The position numbers and the translations under genes were made by a program. Below the pieces are notes generated by a model. That model saw nothing but the letters and a program-made list of their open reading frames with translations, was not told where the DNA came from and made no database searches. A stretch of DNA of 64,000 nucleotides from Anaeramoeba flamelloides (Eukaryota > Metamonada > Anaeramoebidae): assembly GCA_027625915.1 (NCBI GenBank), contig JANTQA010000015.1:7221001-7285000 (forward strand). The letters run 5' to 3'. Shown here piece by piece: positions 54,537 to 64,000 of this stretch (positions are counted from its first letter, which is position 1; each line of letters opens with the position of its first letter).

Positions 54537-55396
54537 TTTCACTTAACGTGGATTTACTCCATACTTAAGGAGTGACTTGAGACCAAAAAAGTATATTGTG
54601 AAATTGACCTTCTTTTGATAGACAAAATTCAAATAAACAAAAAACAAAACATTGGATCATCCATGAATAAAAAAATTCAACAAATAAAAATAAGTTTAAA
54701 AGTGTTCTCAATATCAAAAAATCAATAATTTTAAAAAAAATTACTATTTTTTTTTTTTTCCATTAAAGAGTGGGTACTAAAAGTCCACCTGTTTGCCCGA
54801 ATCCCTAATTTGAATTAGAGATATTGTTGAACCAAGTGAGAGCTGGTCATTTCTCCCAAAAATCGGATCCGCTCCATAAATTGAGAGGGATTTTGTTCCA
54901 AAAAAAATTACTATTTTCTTGTTTTAAATTTCCAAATCATTAAATTTCTTCAATTTAAAACACTTTATTGTTTTTTGTATAAAAAAAATGATTTACAAAA
55001 GTTTTACTCTATAAAATTTTGAGGGTTTACAAAATAATGATAAATTAGAGTAAAACTTTTGTAATATTCTTGATATAAAAATAACTCATTTGAAAAATGA
55101 TAAAAAAAAAATGAAAAAAATCTTCTAGATCTCAAAAACGCACAAGAGAGATACTCCAAAACCAACACAGTAGTTTTCAAAATTAAAATTGACAACCATT
55201 CAAATTGTAAATTGAGTGTCGATCTTTGGCACTTTTTTTGAAAAATGTACTTGTATTTGATTGTTGATTTTTGGAGATGGATTGCACTTCACAAATTGGT
55301 TAGTGTTTGTTGTTTTTAGACACTCATAAAAATTACAAAAATGATTTTTAATCATCTCTGAAAATTATTTTTCACCATTAATGACTCAACCATTAA
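54537..55396 (+). mobile_element. TTAA-flanked element, family R (copy 4) with nested LINE tail
   Basis: Near-identical to the copy at 35,813-36,506 apart from a 149-bp LINE insert and its target duplication. Confidence 0.7.
54751..54899 (-). mobile_element. 5'-truncated LINE tail inside family R element
   Basis: 149 bp, flanked by AAAAAAAATTACTATTTT (54,733-54,750 and 54,900-54,917); the empty site is at 36,010-36,030. Poly(A) tail is on the plus-strand left as T's. Its end (ATTCGGGCAAACAGGTGGA on the minus strand) matches the LINE end at about 48,120, so it is the same or a sister family. Confidence 0.85.
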
Positions 55397-57340
55397 AGAT
55401 CTTGTGAGGATAAAAAATTTACAAAAATAAGTTTTGAATTGTGAGAAAAATTTTTTTAACTTTCAAATAAGAAAAAATATCTTTCTTTTTTTGGAATTTA
55501 GGATTTTGTTGGATATGTTACAATACAGAAATAATAATAAGTGATTTTATTTTTTGTATCTTTGTTTAAAAATAACAAATAACAGTTCCTCAAAAATAAT
55601 CAATTTTCTCGATTTTTAACTTTTAAGTGAAAATGGAAAAGCCTTATTAAAATTAACTCACCAATCAAAAAATAACTGTTATAATTCAATTCAACAATAC
55701 CAAAAGGATTTTCATTTTTCACTTTAAAAGAAATTTTCTCAAAATTTTGATTTTTCTCACCCTTCTTTTTCATTTTTTGATATCATAACAATAAAATTTT
55801 GGTAAAAAAATTGACATTTTTTCATTTTTAGAACTTATTGAAGAAATATTTTTGAGATTTCTCAACAATCAAATCGTTTCGAAAACATACTATAAATCAA
55901 ATTTTCAATTGTAAAAGTAGTTGTTAAAGTTTATAATCCTCTAAAATTGAAAAAAAAAACTTAACTATATTGGGTGGTGGTATTTGTTATTTTGGTTCGT
56001 ATCTGATCGATTTTCAACAAAAATAGGAACTATAATAGAGCTTTATAAAGTAAAATTTATGACAATTGATTTTTTTTGTTCCTAAATCGCAAAGTTAAGA
56101 GTGTAAAGAATAATAGGTTGGAAGATTATTACTTAATCAAAACTTTTGATTTGTGGTTGACAATTGAAAATTTTATTTCTCTTTTACTCAATTACCTAAA
56201 AATTATAAATAAATTTTTTTTTAATACTCTAAATAAAACCAAATTAAATTTAAAATTATAATTCACAACACAAATAATAATTTTTTTACTTAAAATAACC
56301 TTCCACCCTATTATTCTTGCACGGTTAAATTTGGGATTTCAGATACAAAAAAAAAATCAGCAGCTAACAAATTTCTTTTATGAATCTATTATTAAAATTT
56401 GGATTTAATCTGAAGATCAATAAGATAAAAAACACAAATAACAAGTACTTATATACCCAATATAATGTTTAAGTTTTTTTTTTCAATTTTTAGATGTATC
56501 TATATCTTAATATTAAACTCAAATTAACTTTCAAATTTAAATAAATTTACAATTAAAACTTTAAAAAATTTGTAATTTAAATAACTTTTTGCTTTTCAAT
56601 TTTCAAAAAAACAGTTTAAAACTTTGAAATTGATTATTTTTTTGATTAAATAGTCAGTAAATAAAAGTTCAAATCTTTTACCATCAGGTTTTTTTTTTAA
56701 TTTAAAAGAATTCAGTAAAATCATAGGTTTTTTTTCAATTCTTTTTGAATTTTGGAAAATGTCTGAAATCCTCTGCACCTGGGGTACTTTATTCTAATCA
56801 GTCAGTTTAACCAAATTTCTAATTTTAATTAGAAATATATTTATAACAAGTGAGAGATGGTCATTTATCCTAAAAAAATGACCCAGTCGATACATAGTAA
56901 GCAGGTTTTTTGCACCAATTGATTCAGGTTTGCTTTTTATAATTGTCAAAAATATTCATATCATTCAGACTTTTTCTTTTCAAAAAAATAGTGATTATAT
57001 GAATCATATCTCCAATATTTTTCAATTAAAATTATATTGTGGTTATTTGAGGAAATTATAAGCAATTATAGATAATTTAGTTAAGGGAAAATAAAAACGT
57101 CTGCATTCATAGTGTAAGTTTGATGTATTAACATTGATCCAATCTTTTTTCTCTAAAAAAGAATAAATTTTTGAAAAAAAAATTTAAAAAATAATTCATC
57201 TAAAATAAAAAAAAAAGTAGAATTAAGCTCATAATAAAAATATTAAAGAAGAATTAAATTTCTGATAAGAATAATTTTATCAATAAAAATAAATTAGAAT
57301 TATGATAAAAGAATTCTATAAAATAAAACAAGACAAAAAT
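55397..57340. other. Spacer between modules C and D
   Basis: Parallels 36,507-39,112. It holds an old family F element (55,924 to about 56,510) and the LINE remnant at about 56,690-57,150. The open frame at 56,076-56,261 has no support. No gene. Confidence 0.55.
55924..56510. mobile_element. Family F element, old copy
   Basis: The left end is TTAAAGTTTATAATCC, the right arm CAAATAACAAGTACTTATAT toward a TTAA near 56,507. It lacks the two nested elements of the B/C spacer copy, so it serves as their empty site. Confidence 0.55.
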
Positions 57341-57349
57341 ATTGTATTT

Positions 57350-58202
57350 TTAATTATTTTTTAGATATTTTTGAATGAATTCCTTTAAATTTGATTTAAT
57401 ATTAAGTTGATAATATTCAATTGCATCTTCAAGTTCTTCACAGATAAGAGTAACATCATCATTATTTGTGAAAATTAATTGGTCAGTGTAAAAATAATTT
57501 ATTAAACATTTGAGTGTTTCATATGATTTACCACTGTAATCAAAAATTGATTTTAGATTTTTTTCTTCAATGCTTTTAAACATATTTCTAAACAATTCAC
57601 TTCGGATTAGTAATATTATTTTATGAACTTTTATTGTTTCATTTGACGATTCATTTGAAGATTCATCTGAAAATTCATTTTTGATTTTAATTGTGAAATC
57701 TTTTGTTTTGTTATCTTTATATAAATTGCATAAATCATTTAAAAAATCATTTTTTGAATTTTTGATTATTGTATTGAATATTGATTTTTTCAAAAATATG
57801 ACAAATTGAATTTGATTCAGATATTTTAAGTTTGATTCCATAAACCCATTTGAAAAATAATTTGATATTTTCGATTGTTTCATTTGTTAAAATTTCTTCA
57901 ATATCTTCAATTGTTTGTTTGGTTCTGATTTCAACAATTAATTTGTGACATTTGATTGTTTTAATTTCAAAATCACAAAATTCTTGTTTGTTATAAAAAT
58001 CGATGAAATCTTTTTGAATTGTTAAAATTTGATAATCTTTGAAATATCTACTGGATTGTTTGAAAAATGAATATTTTGGATATTTTTGCTCAATAAATTG
58101 ATCATAATGAAGCATTAAAAGTCCATTGATAATATTTGAAACATTTTTTCCAGTTTTAGAATTCGCTTCAACATATTTCATTCCATTTTCTTTTGCAAAT
58201 TG
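57350..58202 (-). pseudogene. Copy D exon 7 with frameshift between BTB domains
   Basis: 853 nt; acceptor ATAG|CAATTTGC. QFAKENGMKYVEANSKTG and BTB1 read in one frame (to about 57,747), BTB2 and the KEFIQKYLKNN end in another. The C-terminal sequence is closest to copy A. Confidence 0.8.
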
Positions 58203-58574
58203 CTATTTTTTTTTTTTTTTAGTTTATTTTTAGTTATTAAATTTTTATATGATATAAGAAAATTTTTATTTTATTTGATGAAAAAAATATGAATAATAAA
58301 AGATTTATTCAAAAAAATAAATTTTATAATTTTCTATTAATCATTTGGAGTTTTACAAAAAAAAAAAAAAATATTTCAAAAATCAATTAACAGTAGCATA
58401 CAAAAAAATATAAATTTATCGAAACTAATCAATGAAAAAACATAAAAGTAATTGTATTGTTTGATAATCGTTTGAAAAAATTGAGAAATAAATTTCTGCA
58501 AAAGTTTACTTCAACTAAAATTGAAAATTTTCCAAAAAGGTAAAACGGTCCAAACAATCACAATAATATAATAG

Positions 58575-59819
58575 AGGTTTTGATGATATCTATGCTTAAT
58601 TCACAATAAAGTTATAAAAATCGCGATAATTTCTCTCAAATCGCGATATTTTTTAAAATCACTAAAATCAATAATATAACAAATCGCGATATTCTATAAA
58701 ATCGCAATAATTATTATAAAATCGTGTTAAATGCCAAAATATCGCCATTAAAAAGTAAATCGCAATATAATAGTTGATGAGTTTTTGGGCTAATTCAGCA
58801 ATATTATTACAAAGAAACTTTTTTTGATCAAAAACCAGATTAGGTGAAAAAAAGTTATTCTTTGAAAAAAAAGCAAAAAAGATTCTTGATTCAATCAGGG
58901 ATAAGATCAAAGAGTTTTATTGTGTTTTCATTATATTTGGTTGTCAAACCTATCGATCCTTTAAGATCAACAACAATAAGAAATAAAGTGAAATAAAAAT
59001 TTTTTCAGTCCATAGTTGTGTTGGAAATTGAGTTGAATAATTAACTTCTAAAACAACAAACCATTTATCTGTTCTTGAAAGAATGTGTTATTGGGTTAAA
59101 ACATTTTCTTTATTCTATGAAAGCTTAATAGAGTTGGATAACTTTTTCAAAAGCATTCACAACAACTTTGCTGGATGATCACCTATTATTAAGATTTTTT
59201 GTACAATTGTTGTCTTCTAGTAATTCTTATTCTTTTTACTTTGTGCATCATTGTGTTGGACAGAAAACACAACTAAAGCTTGGAGGTTTTTGTTTGATTG
59301 ATCACCAATAAGAAGGAAAATTACTCGTTATTCTTTTTGGTTATTAAACTTGTGAATGTAACAACTCCATTTTTAAAAAACAAATCTATTTTATATTCAA
59401 GTACATTGCTGAAATCGATTTATTATTAGTATGATCATAAAATTCATTTGAGATTTTATATTTTGATTAAAAAAAAAAATGAAAATAAAAATTTTTTTTT
59501 TCCACTATAAACAAACTTATTGTGCTTATAAAAGCTTTCTGTCTTTTAAAACTTTCAAACACTTGAAGACAATTCACAGCCCTTTCAAACACTTTATAAC
59601 CTTTTTAAAGTGGAAAATTGTTGTAAAAGTCTCAAGGCTTTGTAAAAGCCAGAGTTTTTTGAAGGTGATTTAAAAAAAAAATTTCTCATTTTATCGCAAT
59701 AATGTGAATATCATGATAATATGGAATATCGTGATAAAGTTATAAAAATCGCGATTTTTTTTAATATTATCGCGATTTTATTGTTACTATCATGATAATA
59801 TGTGTTATCATCAAAACCT
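58575..59819. mobile_element. Long TIR element, TCGCGA family
   Basis: Ends AGGTTTTGATGATA and its inverse complement. Subterminal regions at both ends are studded with ATCGCGAT and near variants (58,620-58,770; 59,690-59,785), rare in this AT-rich DNA. The interior (58,800-59,690) is less monotonous but has stops in all frames; the best frame (59,479-59,673, plus) is not recognised. The 106-bp relative at 23,931 occupies the same intron site in copy B. Confidence 0.72.
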
Positions 59820-60600
59820 ATAATTTCATTCAAATTGGAAAATAATTTTCATTTTTGCAAAATATTTTATAATCATTTTTTCATCTTTGAGTTTTTTGTT
59901 TTTTTCATTTCATTATTTGAATTAAGTGACTTGTTTTTGTTCGATCGAAATATTTTTTTCAACGGTTGATATTAGGTTAAAGTTGAGTTGTTCAAAATAG
60001 ATATAATCAAATAAAATTAGTTGATGGTATCTCACCATTTGATCGATCAATATTCCTAATAAAATTTCAACAGATTTACAAATCCATTTTTTTGTATTGC
60101 TCATCTCCAAATTTTTTAAACAACAATCTTGATTTATTAGTATTGACAATTATTTATTTTTTGATTTGTTAGTATTTTAATTTATAAATCAATTGTTAAC
60201 ATTTCAATTAGTAAATCGTTTTAATTTGGTATTTCTTCGATTATGGATTAAATAAGATATTTTTTTCAAACATTGAATTTTGATTTGTTAAAAATTTTGG
60301 ATTGGAGCTTAGAATAAAAGAACCAATCAAACAGTTACGGTAAAAAAATTTTAAAACTTTTAGCACTCTTTTTAAAGACTGAGGTATGCAGAAAAAAGAT
60401 AATTTCATCATTCAAAATAATTGATCATAATAATTTTCTATCTATTTAAACTTTCAGATTTTTTTTTTTTTTATTTGAAATAACTTTTTACAAAAAATAT
60501 TTTTAATGGAATTATTAATACGAATTTTGGTTTAATTAATTTGTTAAGTTCGTTATTTATTTTTTTTTACCATTAAATTTGTTTAATTATTGTATTTCAA

Positions 60601-60804
60601 GTGTTCATTCAATTTTTAAAATCGCTTATTTTGTTGAGAAATGATGTTAAACTATTAAACTGTGCCAAAAATACCAATCCGAATATCAAGTTGTTACCTG
60701 TCAATATAGCAAAACTAAAACATTACATTAGTATTATTGACTTGCTAATAAAAACAAAAAAAACAAATGCAAAATATATCAATTGTTCAAAAAAAGCTAG
60801 ATAA
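60601..60804. repeat. Conserved intron segment of unknown nature (D copy)
   Basis: Third copy of the segment at 24,835 and 40,565; 67 codons open on the plus strand (LRNDVKLLNCAKNTNPN). Confidence 0.4.
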
Positions 60805-61561
60805 AAAAGAAAAAAATCAAACATAATAATTAAAAAACTGCCTCTGAAATGAATATTCGTATTCAACATATCAAACCAAACTAAATTAACCAAAAGTATA
60901 ATCACTGTGATTTTGGATTTTCTTAATTTAAAAATAACCTTTTTGTTTTTTTTTTTTTTTAATTTTGCCAATTGCTTATTCTTAACCAAATATATTTTTT
61001 TTTCTTTAATTTTTTCTTTTTTTCTCAATTTTTTCTTTTTAGTTTTTGATCATAAAGATAAATTTGGAATGCCTTTCACTTGAATAATCGTGAAATATAT
61101 ATTTTTATACTTAAATTATTTTCTTTAACAATTTAGGTATAATGTCATCTAGTTTGCAAAGTAAACTTTCTCAAAAAGATAAATATAAAAGAATTAATTT
61201 TTGTTTTTTGAATTGTTATTTTTTTAAAAAGGTATCCAAAGTACACACTTTAAATATTAATTAAACAATTAAATAATATTCGTTCAACCTTGTAAAACAT
61301 TTGAAAATTTAGTCCATCAAGTGCATTTATTGAGTTTTCGAAATAAAAAAAAACACAATTGAATTATTAAATTCAAAAAACTAAAAAAAATTATATTAAA
61401 AAAACATAAAACCAGCAATTAACATCAAACTTATTTAATCAATTTTTGGATCATTTTAAAATAAATTGTTTTTTTGTATTTTTTTGTCCACATGAAATCA
61501 CACTTAAAAAAACAATAAAATGAAAGTAAAAAAATGAAAAAATATAAAAGAAAATTCAAAC

Positions 61562-61750
61562 AATTGCTTCTTTTTTTTTGATACAGTTCTTTTTTTTTTA
61601 GTTTCAATTTTATCAAATATTGAATGACCAACTAATATCGTTATTGTACCTCCCAAAGAATTTGACTGGATATTCTGTTGATGATCGTCTAAACTTTCAA
61701 ATTGCTCTCTTTTATCAAGATCAAAAAATAATATTATTGATTTTGTTCCT
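61562..61750 (-). pseudogene. Copy D exon 6, two bases too long
   Basis: RGTKSIILFFDLDKREQF and TITILVGHSIFDKIE are intact, then the lengthened A run shifts the reading before KEAI. Confidence 0.75.
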
Positions 61751-61904
61751 CTAATGTTTTTTTAGTTAGTTTTTTTTTTTTAGATAAATAAAAATTAACT
61801 ATTTTGATTTGCTGAATAAAAAAAAACAAATTATATACCAAATAAAAAAAAAAAAAGATAGAAACTGAAATTAAAAAAGAAGTATTATTAAAATATAATT
61901 TTAC

Positions 61905-61947
61905 CTGTAATATGATTTGGGGTACTGTATAATACGACTTTTACTAC
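61905..61947 (-). pseudogene. Copy D exon 5, diverged
   Basis: 43 nt between TATCAG and GTAAAA, one codon longer than in A-C. The splice sites are kept. Confidence 0.65.
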
Positions 61948-61949
61948 CT

Positions 61950-64000
61950 GATAATATATTAAAAAAAAGTTGTAAATATAAAAGATCAATAATTTTGAAT
62001 ATGTTATTTTTAAGATTTAAGATTTATGCAAATTTTTAAAATTTGAAATATTAATAATTTGTAATATCTTAAAAAAAAGATTTTTTTTCAATTGAGAATA
62101 TTGAATATATTATTAAATATTTAAAAAATAAATTAATTAAAAGATTATCAAAAAAAATTGAAAATTTAAAGTTTACGATTTATGATGTTAATAACACTGA
62201 TTTAAATCAAATTCAAAATTTTTATTTATAAAATATCACCCATTAGGATTCAGAATATGTTTAAGAATTGATTAATTAACTCTAACAAGAATAATATGGA
62301 ATATATACAAAAATCATCAATTTTATTTATTCATAAAAATATAAATGAAGGGGTATCTTTTAAGTATACGATTTATTTTTATTTAATAAATGTTAACCAA
62401 GTTTATTTCTTAGAATGATATATAAACTAATTGGACTTTGTTTTGAATTTATTCATAAATTTCCAATTTGACTTTTGAAATAAATATGATACTTGTATTT
62501 CAGTATTGAAATTTCTTAAATACATTACAATAAAATCAATTCAAATAATGGAAATTGAAAATGATAAAATCTAAATGTTAATGACTTTTCCAGCTAAATT
62601 ATTTGATTCAAACAGTTTTAAAATAATTAGAAAGACAATAAAATAATTAATTTTAAATGAAATTATTAAATTTTTTTTTATTAAAATATTATCAAGGAGA
62701 AGTACCTGATATATTCCAAGGAGATTAATTATCACCTAGAATTTTTTTATTCTAATTTCACATCATCTTTTATTATAAATTATAACATTAAAAAGCCATT
62801 GTAAAATGTTTGTGGATGATTTATTCTTAATTATAAAAGTGAAAAAAAATTTAATTCAATCAAAAATTAAATTCAATATATGAAATTATGAATTCTATTT
62901 GGATTTAATCTGATAAAGATCAAACAATTATTTCATAAGATTTAAAAAAGATTGTACATTTAAGGTATTTATTTGGATAATATTCCACATTTAGTTTATA
63001 ATTTGAAAAAAAAAAATAATAAAATATCTTACAATTACAAAAATATTATTTAATAATAATTTACAAAATAATAATTTGAAAATTAGATTATTTGATTCTT
63101 TTATTTTAAGTCAATTAAAATGTGGATTATAAATATTTAATAATTATTAAATAAAAACTTAATTTGATTTTTTATTCTTGAATTAATTTTTATATTATTG
63201 AAATATGCTAAATAAACAGAAATACATCAATTCTTATTCAAAAAGCAGTATTTTAAATTTTGAAAATATTATAATTTCAGTAAATTATAAAAAAATTAAT
63301 TCAAAATATAAAATTAAAAAATTATATCATACTTATCTTGAAAAATATACAAAATTCAATGAAAAAAATAAATAATAATATCAACTGGAATACAGAAGAT
63401 TTAAAGTTAACTTATAAAAAGAAATTTATAAGTACATACACATATAATCAATCAATGAATTCTAAGACCTGGAATGTGTCAAAAGTTTAAAATAATGGGT
63501 TAAAATCAAATATTTTACTTGATTCTTTTGTATTTTGGAGACTTTAGGCACTTTACCACACTTGAAAACACCCGTTAACTTTTTTTTAATTTGAGTAATA
63601 AAAAGAAGAATTCTTCACAATAATGAAAATTCAAAATTTACTTTTTATTAATAACTCGGTATTATTCAAGTTATCCATTAAATTCAACAATTTTAGAATT
63701 TAGAACATTTATTAATTATTTAAATTGATGTTATTATGTAATAATGAAAAAATACAAATATATTTTGCATTTATGTTTAAAATATAAACAATGGCAAATA
63801 ATACAAAATATTAATAATTTTTTATCCATATTTCCTCATATAAATATGAGGTATTAATGTTTCTAAATAAATTAAAAGAAATAAATCACATCGAATTCAT
63901 TTTAAAACCATGACATTTTTAAATTTTTTTCATTTGATTAAAAATTGGTTTAGTCTCTGATTATATATGATTAATTTTCTGAAAGAAAAATTAAATAAAA
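61950..64000. other. Copy D intron 4, truncated by the window end
   Basis: Aligns with intron 4 of copies B (26,160-28,100) and C (41,920-43,950). No exon seen. A family P remnant (GATTCTTTTGTATTTTGGAG, AGGCACTTTACCACACTTG) interrupts it at about 63,480-63,600 and is not in B or C. Confidence 0.6.

Larger units (their letters stand above)
57350..64000 (-). pseudogene. Pseudo-Rab GTPase-tandem BTB fusion, copy D (partial, broken)
   Basis: Only exons 7, 6 and 5 lie in the window (58202-57350, 61750-61562, 61947-61905); exons 1-4 would lie beyond the end. Exon 7 has one extra T in a run near 57,750-57,755, splitting the BTB exon into two overlapping frames between BTB1 and BTB2. Exon 6 is 189 nt, two bases longer than in A-C, from a longer T run at 61,571-61,579, so exon 6 and exon 7 no longer join in phase. 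Exon 5 is 43 nt and reads GSKSRIIQYPKSYYR, little like switch II. Together these suggest a decaying copy, although homopolymer errors could explain two of the three. Confidence 0.7.

Noticed and set aside
59479-59673. 64-codon plus-strand frame inside the TCGCGA element
   Set aside because: No recognisable domain, stops in neighbouring sequence, and no counterpart in the short relative at 23,931.
1-64000. tRNA, rRNA, CRISPR arrays and LTR or capsid-bearing elements
   Set aside because: Nothing with the required box motifs, repeat-spacer structure, long terminal direct repeats or structural-protein signatures was seen by eye.

Overview
This is an extremely AT-rich nuclear eukaryotic window, with long T/A runs, GT-AG introns that often carry TACTAAC-like branch sites, and many small transposons. 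Coding sequence is sparse. A poly-Lys-rich A/B-type cyclin, BTB-domain paralogues and degenerate Rab-like sequence suggest an amoeboid protist. Anaeramoeba (Metamonada) is my best guess from lineage-style features, held with low confidence. No bacterial, viral, rRNA or tRNA feature was recognised.

Layout. Positions 1-5,500 are non-coding and carry several terminal-inverted-repeat (TIR) elements. A small putative membrane protein lies at 5,537-5,941 and a mitotic-type cyclin at 7,208-8,296, both on the plus strand. From about 11.6 kb to the window end there is a head-to-tail array of four paralogous genes on the minus strand, here called A (11,658-18,233), B (22,706-34,928), C (39,113-52,425) and D (57,350 to beyond the end).

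The main result is the structure of these genes. The obvious open frames are only the last exon (two BTB domains) and the first exon. Between them lie five short exons, found by comparing copies, that join in phase: 92-93 codons, 51 nt, 48 nt, a 16-nt microexon, 40 nt, 187 nt, then the BTB exon. The predicted protein is about 490 residues: a complete Rab/Ras-like fold followed by tandem BTB domains, the architecture of RhoBTB proteins. The P-loop lysine, the switch-I threonine and the NKxD motif are lost in the copies where they can be read, so it is probably a pseudo-GTPase fused to a putative Cullin-3-type adaptor. A and B are open throughout. C has one homopolymer frameshift. D has at least two plus a degenerate small exon.

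The modules (BTB exon to BTB exon 11.0, 16.4 and 18.2 kb) differ mainly by mobile DNA in introns and spacers: LINE copies and 5'-truncated LINE tails with target-site duplications, several families of TTAA-flanked (piggyBac-like) and TA-flanked (mariner-like) non-autonomous elements, and palindromic repeats. Several insertions are proved by an empty paralogous site in another copy. Intron 1 of B and C also holds a plus-strand fragment of another gene, possibly BACK-like, and inverted pieces of it upstream of exon 1 put the promoter and first exon in the loop of a large palindrome.
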